Shown here piece after piece: positions 52,518 to 61,875 of a stretch of DNA of 64,000 bases. A program made the position numbers and the translations under genes. Under the pieces are notes generated by a model. It worked only from the letters and a program-made list of their open reading frames with translations, ran no database searches and was not told the origin of the DNA. Each line of letters begins with the position of its first letter. Position 1 is the stretch's first letter. Origin of the DNA: Agelas oroides. Lineage: Eukaryota > Porifera > Demospongiae > Agelasida > Agelasidae. The DNA lies in contig OX422184.1 in assembly GCA_949130485.1 (NCBI GenBank), positions 9,464,996 through 9,528,995 on the forward strand. Direction: 5' to 3'.

Positions 52518-52595
52518 TGACTAGGCTAGCCTCGTTCCCAGGCTCACCCCTGCTTAGCAGGGAGAGCCTAAGAACGATCGAGGCTATGACTAGGC
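52518..52595. mobile_element. 60-bp MITE with perfect 9-bp target duplication
   Basis: The element is 52527-52586, from TAGCCTCGTTCCCAGGCTC to GAGCCTAAGAACGATCGAGG then CTA. The 9 bp TGACTAGGC are present on both sides (52518-52526 and 52587-52595). One of the smallest possible MITEs: essentially two terminal repeats around CCTGCTTAGCAGG. Confidence 0.85.
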
Positions 52596-52638
52596 TTAGT
52601 TCAAGAAAGTTGCATATAGATTTGACGAGATAAAATGT

Positions 52639-53022
52639 TAGCCTCGTTCCCAGGCCATTCCCATCTCCAGCTTTTGACCACTTGTAACAAAAAGGAAAGA
52701 CCTTTCAAGATCTCATTAAGTGTGATGCCCAGTCAATATAATTCACAAACTTTACGTTGATCAACCTCAAGTTTACCGCACGAGCTATATTGACACTGCC
52801 ATTTGAATGCCTTTGTCTGTAGTCCTTGGAAAAGATATTACAACTAGCACCCTTGTTTAACCTATATCATTATTTCACATCACCGTGTATTCGAGATCTC
52901 CCTGACCTTCCCCCTCACTTTAATTAAGTAGGGAGAGCTTGCTACATTTTATTAGCCTCATTCCCAGGCCTTCGCCACTGTCTAGCTTTTGTTGAAGTGG
53001 GAAGAGTCTGGGAATGTGATTG
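52639..53022. mobile_element. Degenerate TAGCCTCG-family copies
   Basis: A left end, TAGCCTCGTTCCCAGGCCAT, is at 52639. A second left-type end, TAGCCTCATTCCCAGGCC, is at 52953, with a diverged right end GTCTGGGAATGTGATTG by 53022. They may be one 384-bp copy with an internal partial copy, or two elements. No duplication was resolved. Confidence 0.5.
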
Positions 53023-53694
53023 TGTACAAATTGCTCACCTTGCACATGATTCTTCGGAATTCTGAAATGATATTATACACTGGCCAGTGTATACCTGAGG
53101 GAAATACATGGAATATGTTCTAGAAGAAGTGATACTGCGATGTTTTGAGATTCCAACGCCCACTGAAGAGGAGGTTCCACAAAGTTGACACAGTCATACA
53201 GTTCAAGCTAACAGGAAGCACAAACAATTTGGCACATTTCATTCCGCCACAACATGCAGTCTATTGTGTCAAATAGATCTGCTCTACACTACTAGAAGTA
53301 TCTGTAAATGGAATATTGTAACTGCAAACCTTTCCTTCTGGGAGCCAGACAGCCAAAAATTTGACACACCCTTCCATCATCCCCATCTGGTCGGCAGAAC
53401 ATCGAGGCGGGATTTCCATTCAGCGTAATTTTACACATATAAGCCATCAAAATAGCTTACTACAATCATCCGACTTTCGTTTTAAACGGCGATGTTCTTC
53501 GGATCGGCGGTGTGACGCTAGCTGCACACGATCTCAGCTAGCCGGGTTCTTCGACACTTTCAGCGCCATTTTGTGTCGTGACGTCACTTCCGCGCTACAA
53601 TAGAAACACCGGAAGTTGGACGGATGGCTACACGACTGTCTAGCGATATTCTTGTTGGACACTTATCTCTGTCGAAACAGCTGCTTGCTCCGCT

Positions 53695-54011
53695 ATTGGC
53701 CCTAAACGGTTAAGCTATCTGAACAGTATATGTGTGTTTTATGCATCGGGTGGCTTCTCAATACGACCTTCATAACTATACATACCGGCATACCGGCTTC
53801 TAGCACTACAACTCGGCTTGTACACATTATTTTGAAAAGCCACCAGACAGAACAGTACATCTTTCCAACCTCTACTGTGTTACAAGAACTGAACTTGCAT
53901 GCGGTGTAACAATGGCTATTCTAAGTCATGTGATTATTACGGAAACCACATAACCACATGCGACATATGTACACAATCTCGGTGTGCGTGCGAGGCCTTA
54001 AGTCCCCTGAG
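53695..54011. mobile_element. Partial copy of the 3754-4741 element
   Basis: Homology covers GGTGGCTTCTCAATACGACC, CATTATTTTGAAAAGCCACC, AGTCATGTGATTATTACG and the right end GAGGCCTTAAGTCCCCTGAG at 53991-54011. The left end is missing and the interior is shortened. Confidence 0.75.
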
Positions 54012-54041
54012 ATTTTTAACCCTTTGAACGCGAACGGCATA

Positions 54042-56660
54042 GAGTAAGTGCTGGTATTGTGGGTCAGGTGGTATTATGAGTCATCACTGCCAATCTTCCT
54101 GATTTTTTCTCTGCAGTATAATGTCACACCAACAAGTAACACGCACAAATTAGACCCGCCCAACTGCCCTGTATCACGTGATTAGCGCGCATGCGTAGAC
54201 TCTGGTAATCAATTTTTGTCCAGAAATCTGAGCAGCTTTCTTGGGGAGTACTCTGCACGACTCTACCTACGCGCGTCGACTCAGTGGTCCGAGAAATAAG
54301 TCTGATTTCAACTGTGCTCTATTCTGAGGGTGGAGAAGTTCTCCCTTTTGCTGTGAGTGATTTGCTTTAAACTCGTATGTGTGTCATAAGTTTTCTTTAC
54401 TATTTACGAGGGTCTACTCTTGTTTTTCCTGGTACTTGATGTTTCAGAGTATTTCCATTGAGAGAGCTAGTTTAGGTGATGTAGATTTATAGTGAGCAAA
54501 TAAAGGCATGCACATGCACCATTCTAAATAATGATCACTTACATGCTAATTAATGCCCACTACTCACTGAAAGTACATTGGTCATTACTTTAGGTACAAT
54601 GGCTGAAGGAAAGAGAAAGTTATGGACAGAAGAGGGCATGGAGGCTGCAACAAGGAGTGTGCTCGATGAAAACAGGAGCTTGAGAGAAGCTTCTAGGCTG
54701 TATAATGTAGCACCCCTTTAAAGACCAAAAGGCAGGTCGTGCATGGTTCGATGGCTTCTGTCGCAGACACCCTAGATTAACAATACGTGCCCCTCAACCT
54801 CTCTCATATTTTCGTGCTCAGAGTGCAAACATGGAGACCATAACGGATCTTTTCGGAAAGCTTGGAGCGATATACGGAAGATTAAATCTGATATCAAAGC
54901 CGATGCAAGTATATAACTGTGATGAGACTGGGGTGAGTGTGGTACATAAACCGGGTAAAGTAGTGGCTGAGCTGGGACGCAGGAATGTATATGCCATTAC
55001 ATCGGGTGAGAAGGGGAAAACTCATACGGTATTGTCATGTGCTTCAGCATCTGGCTTTGTATTGCCGCCAATGATGATATATCCCCGAAAGCAATTACCA
55101 CCTGCTAACTTTTGTGAAGGAGCTATTGCACACACCCTTTTCGTTAGTAGTAGTAATGGCTGGATCAACAGTGATCTATTCCTGCAATGGTTTGAGTTCT
55201 TCCTGCAACATATCCCACCAACTTGGCCAGTGTTGCTCATCATGGATGGGCATGGGTCTCACATGTCAATTGACCTCATTGAACTAGCACGATCCAATGG
55301 TGTTCATATATTGTGCCTTCCATCTCATACCACGCATGTCCTGCAGCCCCTTGACATGGGTGTTTTCAAGTCATTTAAGAGCCATTTTTCAAAGGCATGC
55401 AGCAAATACCTTGCTGCTAACCCAGGAAGAGTAATCACCAGTAATAAGTTGGCATCCCTTGTCGCTGAAGCATGGCCTCAATCTCACACACCTTTGAACG
55501 TTATGTCTGGGTTCAAGAAAAGTGGCATCTTTCCTCTTAATCCCAGTGAGGTGACAGATAGACAGATTGCACCATCGAAACTATTCCAGCAACAGTCGAC
55601 AAAGAGCAGTCAAGATGTGGGTTCAGAAATTCCTACTTCTACCTCAAAAGATCCTCTCTTTTCACCTGACAAAGTTGCCCTGTACAAGAAACGTTATGAA
55701 GAGGGATATGACCTTGAGGATCCAGGTTATGTGGCATGGCTTAAGATTAATCACCCTACTGAAGTTTGTAGTATTGCCACCAAATCGTCGTCAGACTCTG
55801 GAAGGCTATTGTTGAAAGAGATTCATCCGATTCAGGAAAGCCTAAGCCGTCGAGTAGTGATGCTGTGTCTGAGATTCTTGTTTTTCCATCCCCCGTATCA
55901 AGACCCAAGAGTAAACGCAAGCCTGCTTTGAATGCTAGAACAGTCTGCATTACTGATGACAGCGTATTGGTAGAATTGAAGAAGAGGTTGAAAAGGCTGA
56001 AATTGAAAAAGAAAAGGAAGCAAAGAGATTAGAAAAAGAACGTAAGAAGAAAGTCAAAGAAGAGAAGCAATTGTTGAAGAAACAGAAAAAGAAAGAGCGT
56101 ACTGAAAAGCAGTTGCCAACTACTGGAGGTCATTGTTTAGGCAATGGAAAGAAAACTAGGCCGAAAAGGAATACCTGTACTCAACAGAGAGCTTCAACCC
56201 CTATTGACGAAGTCCTAGCAGCTATGCAACTGTCCAGTGATATCGATGACGAAGCTGAATGTGATTCAGATTCCTCCAAAGATGATGCCACTTGCCCCAA
56301 ATGTGGTGCTACATATGCAGACAGTACTGAAAAGTGGATCTGTTGTGACGGATGCAACATGTGGTTCAATAAAAAAGTGTACGAATATAAAGGGAAGAGT
56401 GCCCAAGTTCTATTATTGTGAAAGCTGTGTTTCCTAAACAGTGACTCATAATTCATACCATGACTCATAATACCACTCTAAAGTATTGCTGTTGTTTGTT
56501 ATAATATAACCTGTGTGTATAATGGTTACAAGGTGAAAAGTTTATATGTTGTGTACAAATGTTTAATATTCTTTTGGTAAGAAATTGATTTAAGTTTGCA
56601 CCTTGCACCGGAAATTGCGACCTAAAACATTTTTGTGACTCATAACTGCCTCATTTACTC
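54042..56660 (+). mobile_element. Pogo-type DNA transposon, about 2.6 kb
   Basis: Terminal repeats: GAGTAAGTGCTGGTATTGTG at 54042, and at the right end the complement of TGACTCATAACTGCCTCATT then TACTC ending at 56660. About 29 bp match with seven to nine differences. TA lies at 54040-54041 and 56661-56662, the usual target duplication of the Tc1/mariner/pogo superfamily. The right end abuts the flank of the MULE (56701), and the left end lies 30 bp after the element copy ending at 54011. Confidence 0.75.
54599..56437 (+). pseudogene. Pogo transposase with C-terminal PHD finger, broken
   Basis: Start MAEGKRKLWTEEGMEAATRS leads into a psq helix-turn-helix, which stops after about 40 codons; the next part (from 54720, DQKAGRAWFDGFCRRHPRL) is the second half of the CENP-B-type helix-turn-helix, so about 70 codons are deleted. 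The DDE_1 core follows in one frame (54831-55800): VYNCDETG (first D), VLLIMDGHGSHMS (second D) and HVLQPLDMGVFKSF (third D). After a frame change near 55800 come SEILVFPSPVSRPKSKRK, a long basic coiled coil, and a PHD finger: CPKCGATYADSTEKWICCDG then CNMWF, with a last frame change before FYYCESCVS and the stop at 56437. PHD-tailed pogo proteins are known from cnidarians. The copy has all three acids but is not functional. Confidence 0.8.
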
Positions 56661-56832
56661 TATATACGCCTAATCTTTACTTCCCGTGAGCGCGAGCAGC
56701 GTATTTATACGGGATCGTCTAAGTTCACATAGCTCGATGAGGTTACATCATACAAAATTATACACGGAATTCCCCTTAGTAGCTTTGACACATTGCGCAT
56801 GCGCGTGGCGGGAAATGTGGAATTGCGCAGCA

Positions 56833-59800
56833 ATGGCACAGCAAGCTAGCACCCAGGCCACTTCCCAAAACAGCCAGCCAAGCTGGTCTAAGGGACTGAA
56901 ACGTAGTGGGCTGTACTATGAGGGCATAGTAGATGATTGTGACCAGGTTCTGGAGCTCCATCACAGAAGTACTATGTCCACCTTTGGTACCAGAACTTCA
57001 TACAGAGCTCAGCCAAAAAGTGTTAGTGAAGAGGACACTCAAGACAAGGAGAACAAGGTAATAGTTGCTACTCTTTGAAACTCAACAATAAACAAAAAGG
57101 ATTACAATTTAAAGCATACAGTAAAATACTGCATGCCACTTGCATGCAGTGTCATTCACTGATTCAGGTTAGTGTCTGCAACATAATCGATCTTCATGAA
57201 TTGATCCACACCCCCAGCCTAACAGCAGCAACACGGGAAAACGGCAACTGTTCTGGAAACACAAGGCTGTTGAATTCAGCAACACGCCTTTTGCCCTGGG
57301 AGAGACAAGAATAATGCACTGTCAATTTAGCGATCACTATTTCAAAAAGAAAGAACGGAAAAGCTCAAGAGTCTGCATACAAGGAACGAGAAAAATTGGA
57401 TGCCAAGCTCATGTCGAAATACGAGAGTATATCTTGTACCCTGAATACTCTGTCAATGTTACAAAGACACTGTCTGCTTGGAAAACAAGAACAATTCGTG
57501 AGTCTAAACTAGAAGAATTACAAATGTCTCTCAAAACTGGAAAGGAGGTGAAAGTTGAGAAGAAATATTTCGTGTCATTACCCACAGAAGAGGCACACCA
57601 CCAGACTCACCTAACAGGTAGGATACATGGCATGGCCCAAAAAGTACATCCTCAGGTAGCAGAAAAAATCAGGGAACTGGTTTCTGAGGGCATCACTGAC
57701 ACCTCATCCGTGAGTCGAATGCTTCGGCATTATGTCAATCACCACCTGTGTCAGGAAGAAATGCCTAAACCCAGTGACAGGGCATACTATCCAACGAAAG
57801 ATGACATCAAAAACCATGTTTACCTAGCAATACAAGCACTACAGCTCTCTAAGCTTGATCAGAAAAATTTGGAGCTGAAGCTACCGAAATGGAAATCAGA
57901 GCATCCTGATTCAAACATCTTCTTCAGGCCATTCAAACTAAAGGAGGGTATCAATGAGGAGAAAAAACATGCTCTCAAACCAGGGTGTTACACTGGTGTC
58001 AGCACTACATGTGAAAGTGAGACTGCAGAAGATGAAAACAATTTTGAAGACACATTGCTGTGGATACATCAGGAGAAGTGGCAACAGGAACTCCTGATAA
58101 AGTACGGAAATGACATCAGCCTCATAGATGCCACTTACAAAACTACTAAATATGAGTTGCCACTCTTTTTCATATCTGTGTGAACAAATGTTGGCTATTC
58201 TCCTGTAGCACAGTTCATCACACAAAATGAAACTGCGCAGGATATTCAGGAAGCTTTGGAAGTGCTGAAAACTTGGAATCCTTTGTGGAAACCAAACTTT
58301 TTCATGTTGGACTACTCTGAAGCTGAAATTGCAGCTATAGAGAGTGCTTTTCCTGGAATTCAAACCTACTTGTGTGATTTTCATAGGGAGCAGTGTTGGG
58401 AACTGTGGGTAAGGGATCAAAAACATGAAGTCTCACCTGAGGATGGAGAGAAGTTATTGGAACTGCTCCGTGCCTGTGCATATGCTCCACCTGCAACTGA
58501 AGAAGGTGTACCAGTGAACCAGTTTTACAAAGCAGCTGAATCAGCCCTGAAGGAGAGTGACCTATCAAATAAAACCCACACATTCGTTACTGGCTCCTCA
58601 ACATGTGGCTAAACAAACCACAAGTATGTAAATGTGGTTGTGTGTTTGTCTAAAATAACTGGAAGCAGTTGTGCAGGTGCAATAGACATGTTGCCAAACT
58701 TAGGAGGTTAGTATGCATATCTTTACAGTTTCTTCTTTTTTTTTTATACAGCGTTGGGCCCAGCTTACAGGGATGCAACCTTCCATCGTGCTGTTGACAC
58801 CAACAATGGCACAGAAGCCTTGAATAAGGCTCGCAAATATAGCTATTTGCCCAGGCGCCGTTCCTTAACTTTGTCCCAGGTAGCAGCATTGCTGATTGAA
58901 GAATTTCTTCCAGATGCATTCCAAAAATACCTATTTCAGAACTTCAAGCAAACAGCCTTCAACAGGGTCTACAATGATTTTGTTCCCTCGCACCTACAAG
59001 GAAGGCCCAGGCAGGTGATTTTACACTGTCTAGACAGAAAATCCAGCAGTCACAAATTCCAAGAGGATGATATAGCTACTGTGAGCGGGAAAGCTGGGGA
59101 GTTTACAGTACAAGGGAAAAAAAGAGTCCACACAGTTGACTTTGGAACATCAACTGGAATGCCATCATGCACCTGCCTAGATTGGACAAAACATCAACTT
59201 CCTTGCAGACACTTTTTTGCAGTGTTCAAACACAAAAGAGAATGGTCTTGGAATGATCTTCCCCATGAGTACCTGTGTAAACCCCACATCAGTGCCGATA
59301 TTAAAGCACTGAACACACATTTCAGCCAATCAGAGAGTTCCAATGACTCCGATTTGCTACCCCCAAATCACAATCTTCCCGCTGAGCCATCAACTGATGA
59401 CCAGGAGTTGTCCCTTCCTACTGCTAATAAAAAGGTAAGCTGTTTGTGTGTTTAGTGATCCTTCTGAATGTTTACTCAGAATATTTATTCCTCAGGGAAA
59501 GAGTGCATTAAGGGAAGCAGAGACAGCAAGAATTACCCTCAAAGTCTTGGAGACACTCACAGTTGTGAAGATGTGCAAGCTCTGGTGAAGCTGAACAAAA
59601 CCCTTGATGAGACCGTAGCAACCTTCAAACATGCTCTTCCTAACACTGAAGGATTAATAATCAGAAAAGAAGCAGCATGTAAAGCCACAGCGAAATTCAA
59701 AGCTCTGAAACTACAGAAAGTGGTAGAAAAGGAGGGATTTGGAAGCTTAAAACTGTACACACGGAGGGGTCGGAAGAGATTGGACAGCAGCTATAGGAAC

Positions 59801-59977
59801 AGAGTTGGTCAACGAGCAGCCAGGTTACGAAAGGTATTTAGCAGTTTAGGTAGGATCAATGTAGAAAACATCATGTGTTACAATGTTACAGGCAGCAAGA
59901 GCCCTTGTCATCAGCAACATGAAGAAGCATTCAAACCTCAAACCTCTCAACCAGTGAGTACTAATGGCCATTCATAG
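56833..59977 (+). pseudogene. MULE transposase, multi-exon, broken in several places
   Basis: Exon 1 (56833-57057) starts MAQQASTQATSQNSQPSWSK and ends at a GTAATA donor. A later exon (about 57170-58180) has GETRIMHCQFSDHYFKKKER and RKIGCQAHVEIREYILYP, a zinc-type DNA-binding head. The MULE core follows: ISLIDATYKT (first D), FMLDYSEAEIAAIESAFPG (second D) and YLCDFHREQCW. A stop (TGA) interrupts at 58182. Next is a donor near 58624, an acceptor at 58752, and NNGTEALNKARKYSYLPRRR. The SWIM zinc finger is complete: CTCLDWTKHQLPCRHFF. The exon ends at a GTAAGC donor at 59435. Helical tail exons follow to 59977, with a frame change near 59560. Family and motifs are certain; this copy is dead (about four breaks). 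Confidence 0.8.
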
Positions 59978-60296
59978 TCATATATGTATGCTATGTCAAT
60001 ATCACGTACATGTAGGAGCATGCAATTGAACCCCATTCACTACTTGCACCAGCAACCAGCTCTGACTCACCACAGTGTAGTGCACCCACCACACAGGTGA
60101 GATATAAAATTGGTTAGTTTGACTAAATTTTATTCATGCGTAGACACATACATACACAGGTGCAAAATACCAAAGACATACAAGATACAAAGGACTTACC
60201 AAGAACATCACTGGCAGGTATGGAGTGCACCTTACTTCATTCAGAGTTCTGAGCCTAAGGGGAGAGGGTACGTACATGTAAGTATGATTCTATGTT

Positions 60297-61039
60297 TTGG
60301 TTTTCATAACAGGTAAAAAGAGAAAGCGATGTGGCCACTGCAATGGATGCCGAGCTGAGGATTGTGGTACATGCAAGTACTGCATTGATAATCCTCGCTT
60401 TGGAGGTCCAGGTAGAAAGAAGCAATGCTGTGTTGTGAGGAGGTGTACAAATATGAACCAGCCATCACCTAACCAAGTCTCAGAAATGCACCAATGGAGT
60501 GTACAGCTGCGAGAGCACTTGGCTCACCTTCTTCTTCCTCCAGGTACAAACTGTATCCTTTCATCTGTGTGTGTTACTCCACCTCCCACCACAGAGAGCT
60601 ACAAAGCAATTCTTACCAGCCTGGAACAACAGAATCGCACCATTGATAACATACAAGGTGATGGAAATTGTATGTTTCGATCATTATCGAAGGAGTTATT
60701 TGGAAGTGAGAAGTACCACTCTGACCTGAGGAAGCTTGTGACTGACTTTGAATACTGCAACCTTCAACTACAACCAGCATCTTCCAGCAAGGAAACATGC
60801 ATCCACCACATCAATAACATGAAAAACGAAGCCGTTTGGGGTACAACTACAGAATTGCTTTCATTTGCTTCTATGCTACACCCATCTTCACCTTCACAAA
60901 ATCTGGATCCTGCAGCAAATATTCTTGGGATCAGTTCAAACCATTCAGCTTGCAGAAATTGTCTTTTCACAATCCTGCTTTGAGAACACTTGCTGCAAGA
61001 TTTGCAAAGCTTGATTATCACATTGAGCTTCTACATTGA
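60297..61039 (+). pseudogene. CXXC zinc finger plus OTU cysteine protease domain
   Basis: After the acceptor CATAACAG (about 60312) the frame reads GKKRKRCGHCNGCRAEDCGT then CKYCIDNPRFGGPGRKKQCC and RRC, which holds all eight zinc-binding cysteines and the KFGG-type turn of CXXC domains (CFP1, MLL, DNMT1, TET1), which bind unmethylated CpG. About 80 residues later comes an OTU deubiquitinase-like domain: IQGDGNCMFRSLSKELFG has the catalytic Cys, VWGTTTELLSFASML the central helix, and DYHIELLH (in a neighbouring frame, to 61039) the catalytic His. One frame change near 60880 splits the OTU domain. Both modules lie before the right terminal repeat and on the transposase strand, so they are read as the C-terminal part of the MULE gene or a second gene of the element. 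Confidence 0.75.
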
Positions 61040-61080
61040 ACTATGTGAACTTAGACGATCCCGTATTTATACGCCTACGT

Positions 61081-61140
61081 TAGCCTCGTACCCAGGCTCC
61101 TCCCCATGCCGAAAAGCGGGGAGAGAGCCTGGAAGATCTG
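61081..61140. repeat. Degenerate TAGCCTCG-family MITE
   Basis: TTAGCCTCGTACCCAGGCTC faces GAGAGCCTGGAAG; an internal TCCCC...GGGGA hairpin is preserved. It lies just outside the MULE right end. Confidence 0.55.
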
Positions 61141-61432
61141 ATCACGTGCACCTGTGACGTACTATGCGTGGTTTTATGCGTGGTTTTGATAATCGAATTA
61201 TCGTTGTCGCGTGCCCATGCAGTTCCCGCGCGCTAGCTAGCTCGGGGAGATCGGGAGAAGCCGCCTTGTTGACACTGACAGCACTGAAACCTAGCGACTG
61301 ATGCCGCTCAGGATGACAGTGAAGAGGTTCCACCTATACCCAGCCACAATTGCTGGAGTTTTGAATACTGCTGGGATCTACATATATATCGTCACTGGAA
61401 AGATGACTGTTCTGTAGTTGCGCTAGTAGCCA

Positions 61433-61520
61433 CGGTCTTGTTCCCACGGTCGGGTAGTCAGCTTTTGTCGCGTATACTGATCGTGACTAAACCTTACGCT
61501 GGATCCTGGGAACGAGACTA
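61433..61520. repeat. Degenerate TAGTCTCG-subfamily MITE
   Basis: GGTCTTGTTCCCACGG faces TCCTGGGAACGAGACTA. The length is about 88 bp. No clear target duplication. Confidence 0.5.
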
Positions 61521-61875
61521 TAGCTAGATTCATCATGTTGTATTATTAAAAACACTTTTGCAGTGATCAGCAATGACAAAGCATGACTTTCAAGCACTAT
61601 ACACAAAACACGGTACAAAGTACGTGAATGACAATGCAGTGACAGTGCAGGACAGTTCAGCAATAATGCATGGAGACTAGGTATAAAAGCTGACAGCAGA
61701 GGGAGAAAAGTTGCATTCTGAGTTTATACAGGAGTTGAAACAGAAAGCGTTGAAAACATCCACATGCAGTAATGGCATCCAGGAGGCAGTCCAAAGTCCA
61801 ATGGTTAGCAGCTAGCATGTCATGCTATAGTGCTTGTGTGTTGCCATGTACACTCGCATGCTCCTTATCTTTTAG

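Larger units (their letters stand above)
56701..61072 (+). mobile_element. Mutator-like element (MULE) with CXXC and OTU modules
   Basis: The terminal repeats are GTATTTATACGGGATCGTCT then AAGTTCACATAG (56701-56732) and the inverse at 61041-61072 (CTATGTGAACTTAGACGATC then CCGTATTTATAC). About 32 bp match with two or three differences. An 8-9 bp target duplication could not be confirmed: the flanks GCGAGCAGC and GCCTACGTT agree poorly. All recognisable coding sequence lies on the plus strand between the ends, so transposase, CXXC finger and OTU domain belong to one element. Confidence 0.75.

Noticed and set aside
57938-58426. 162-codon minus-strand frame
   Set aside because: Antisense shadow of the MULE catalytic region.
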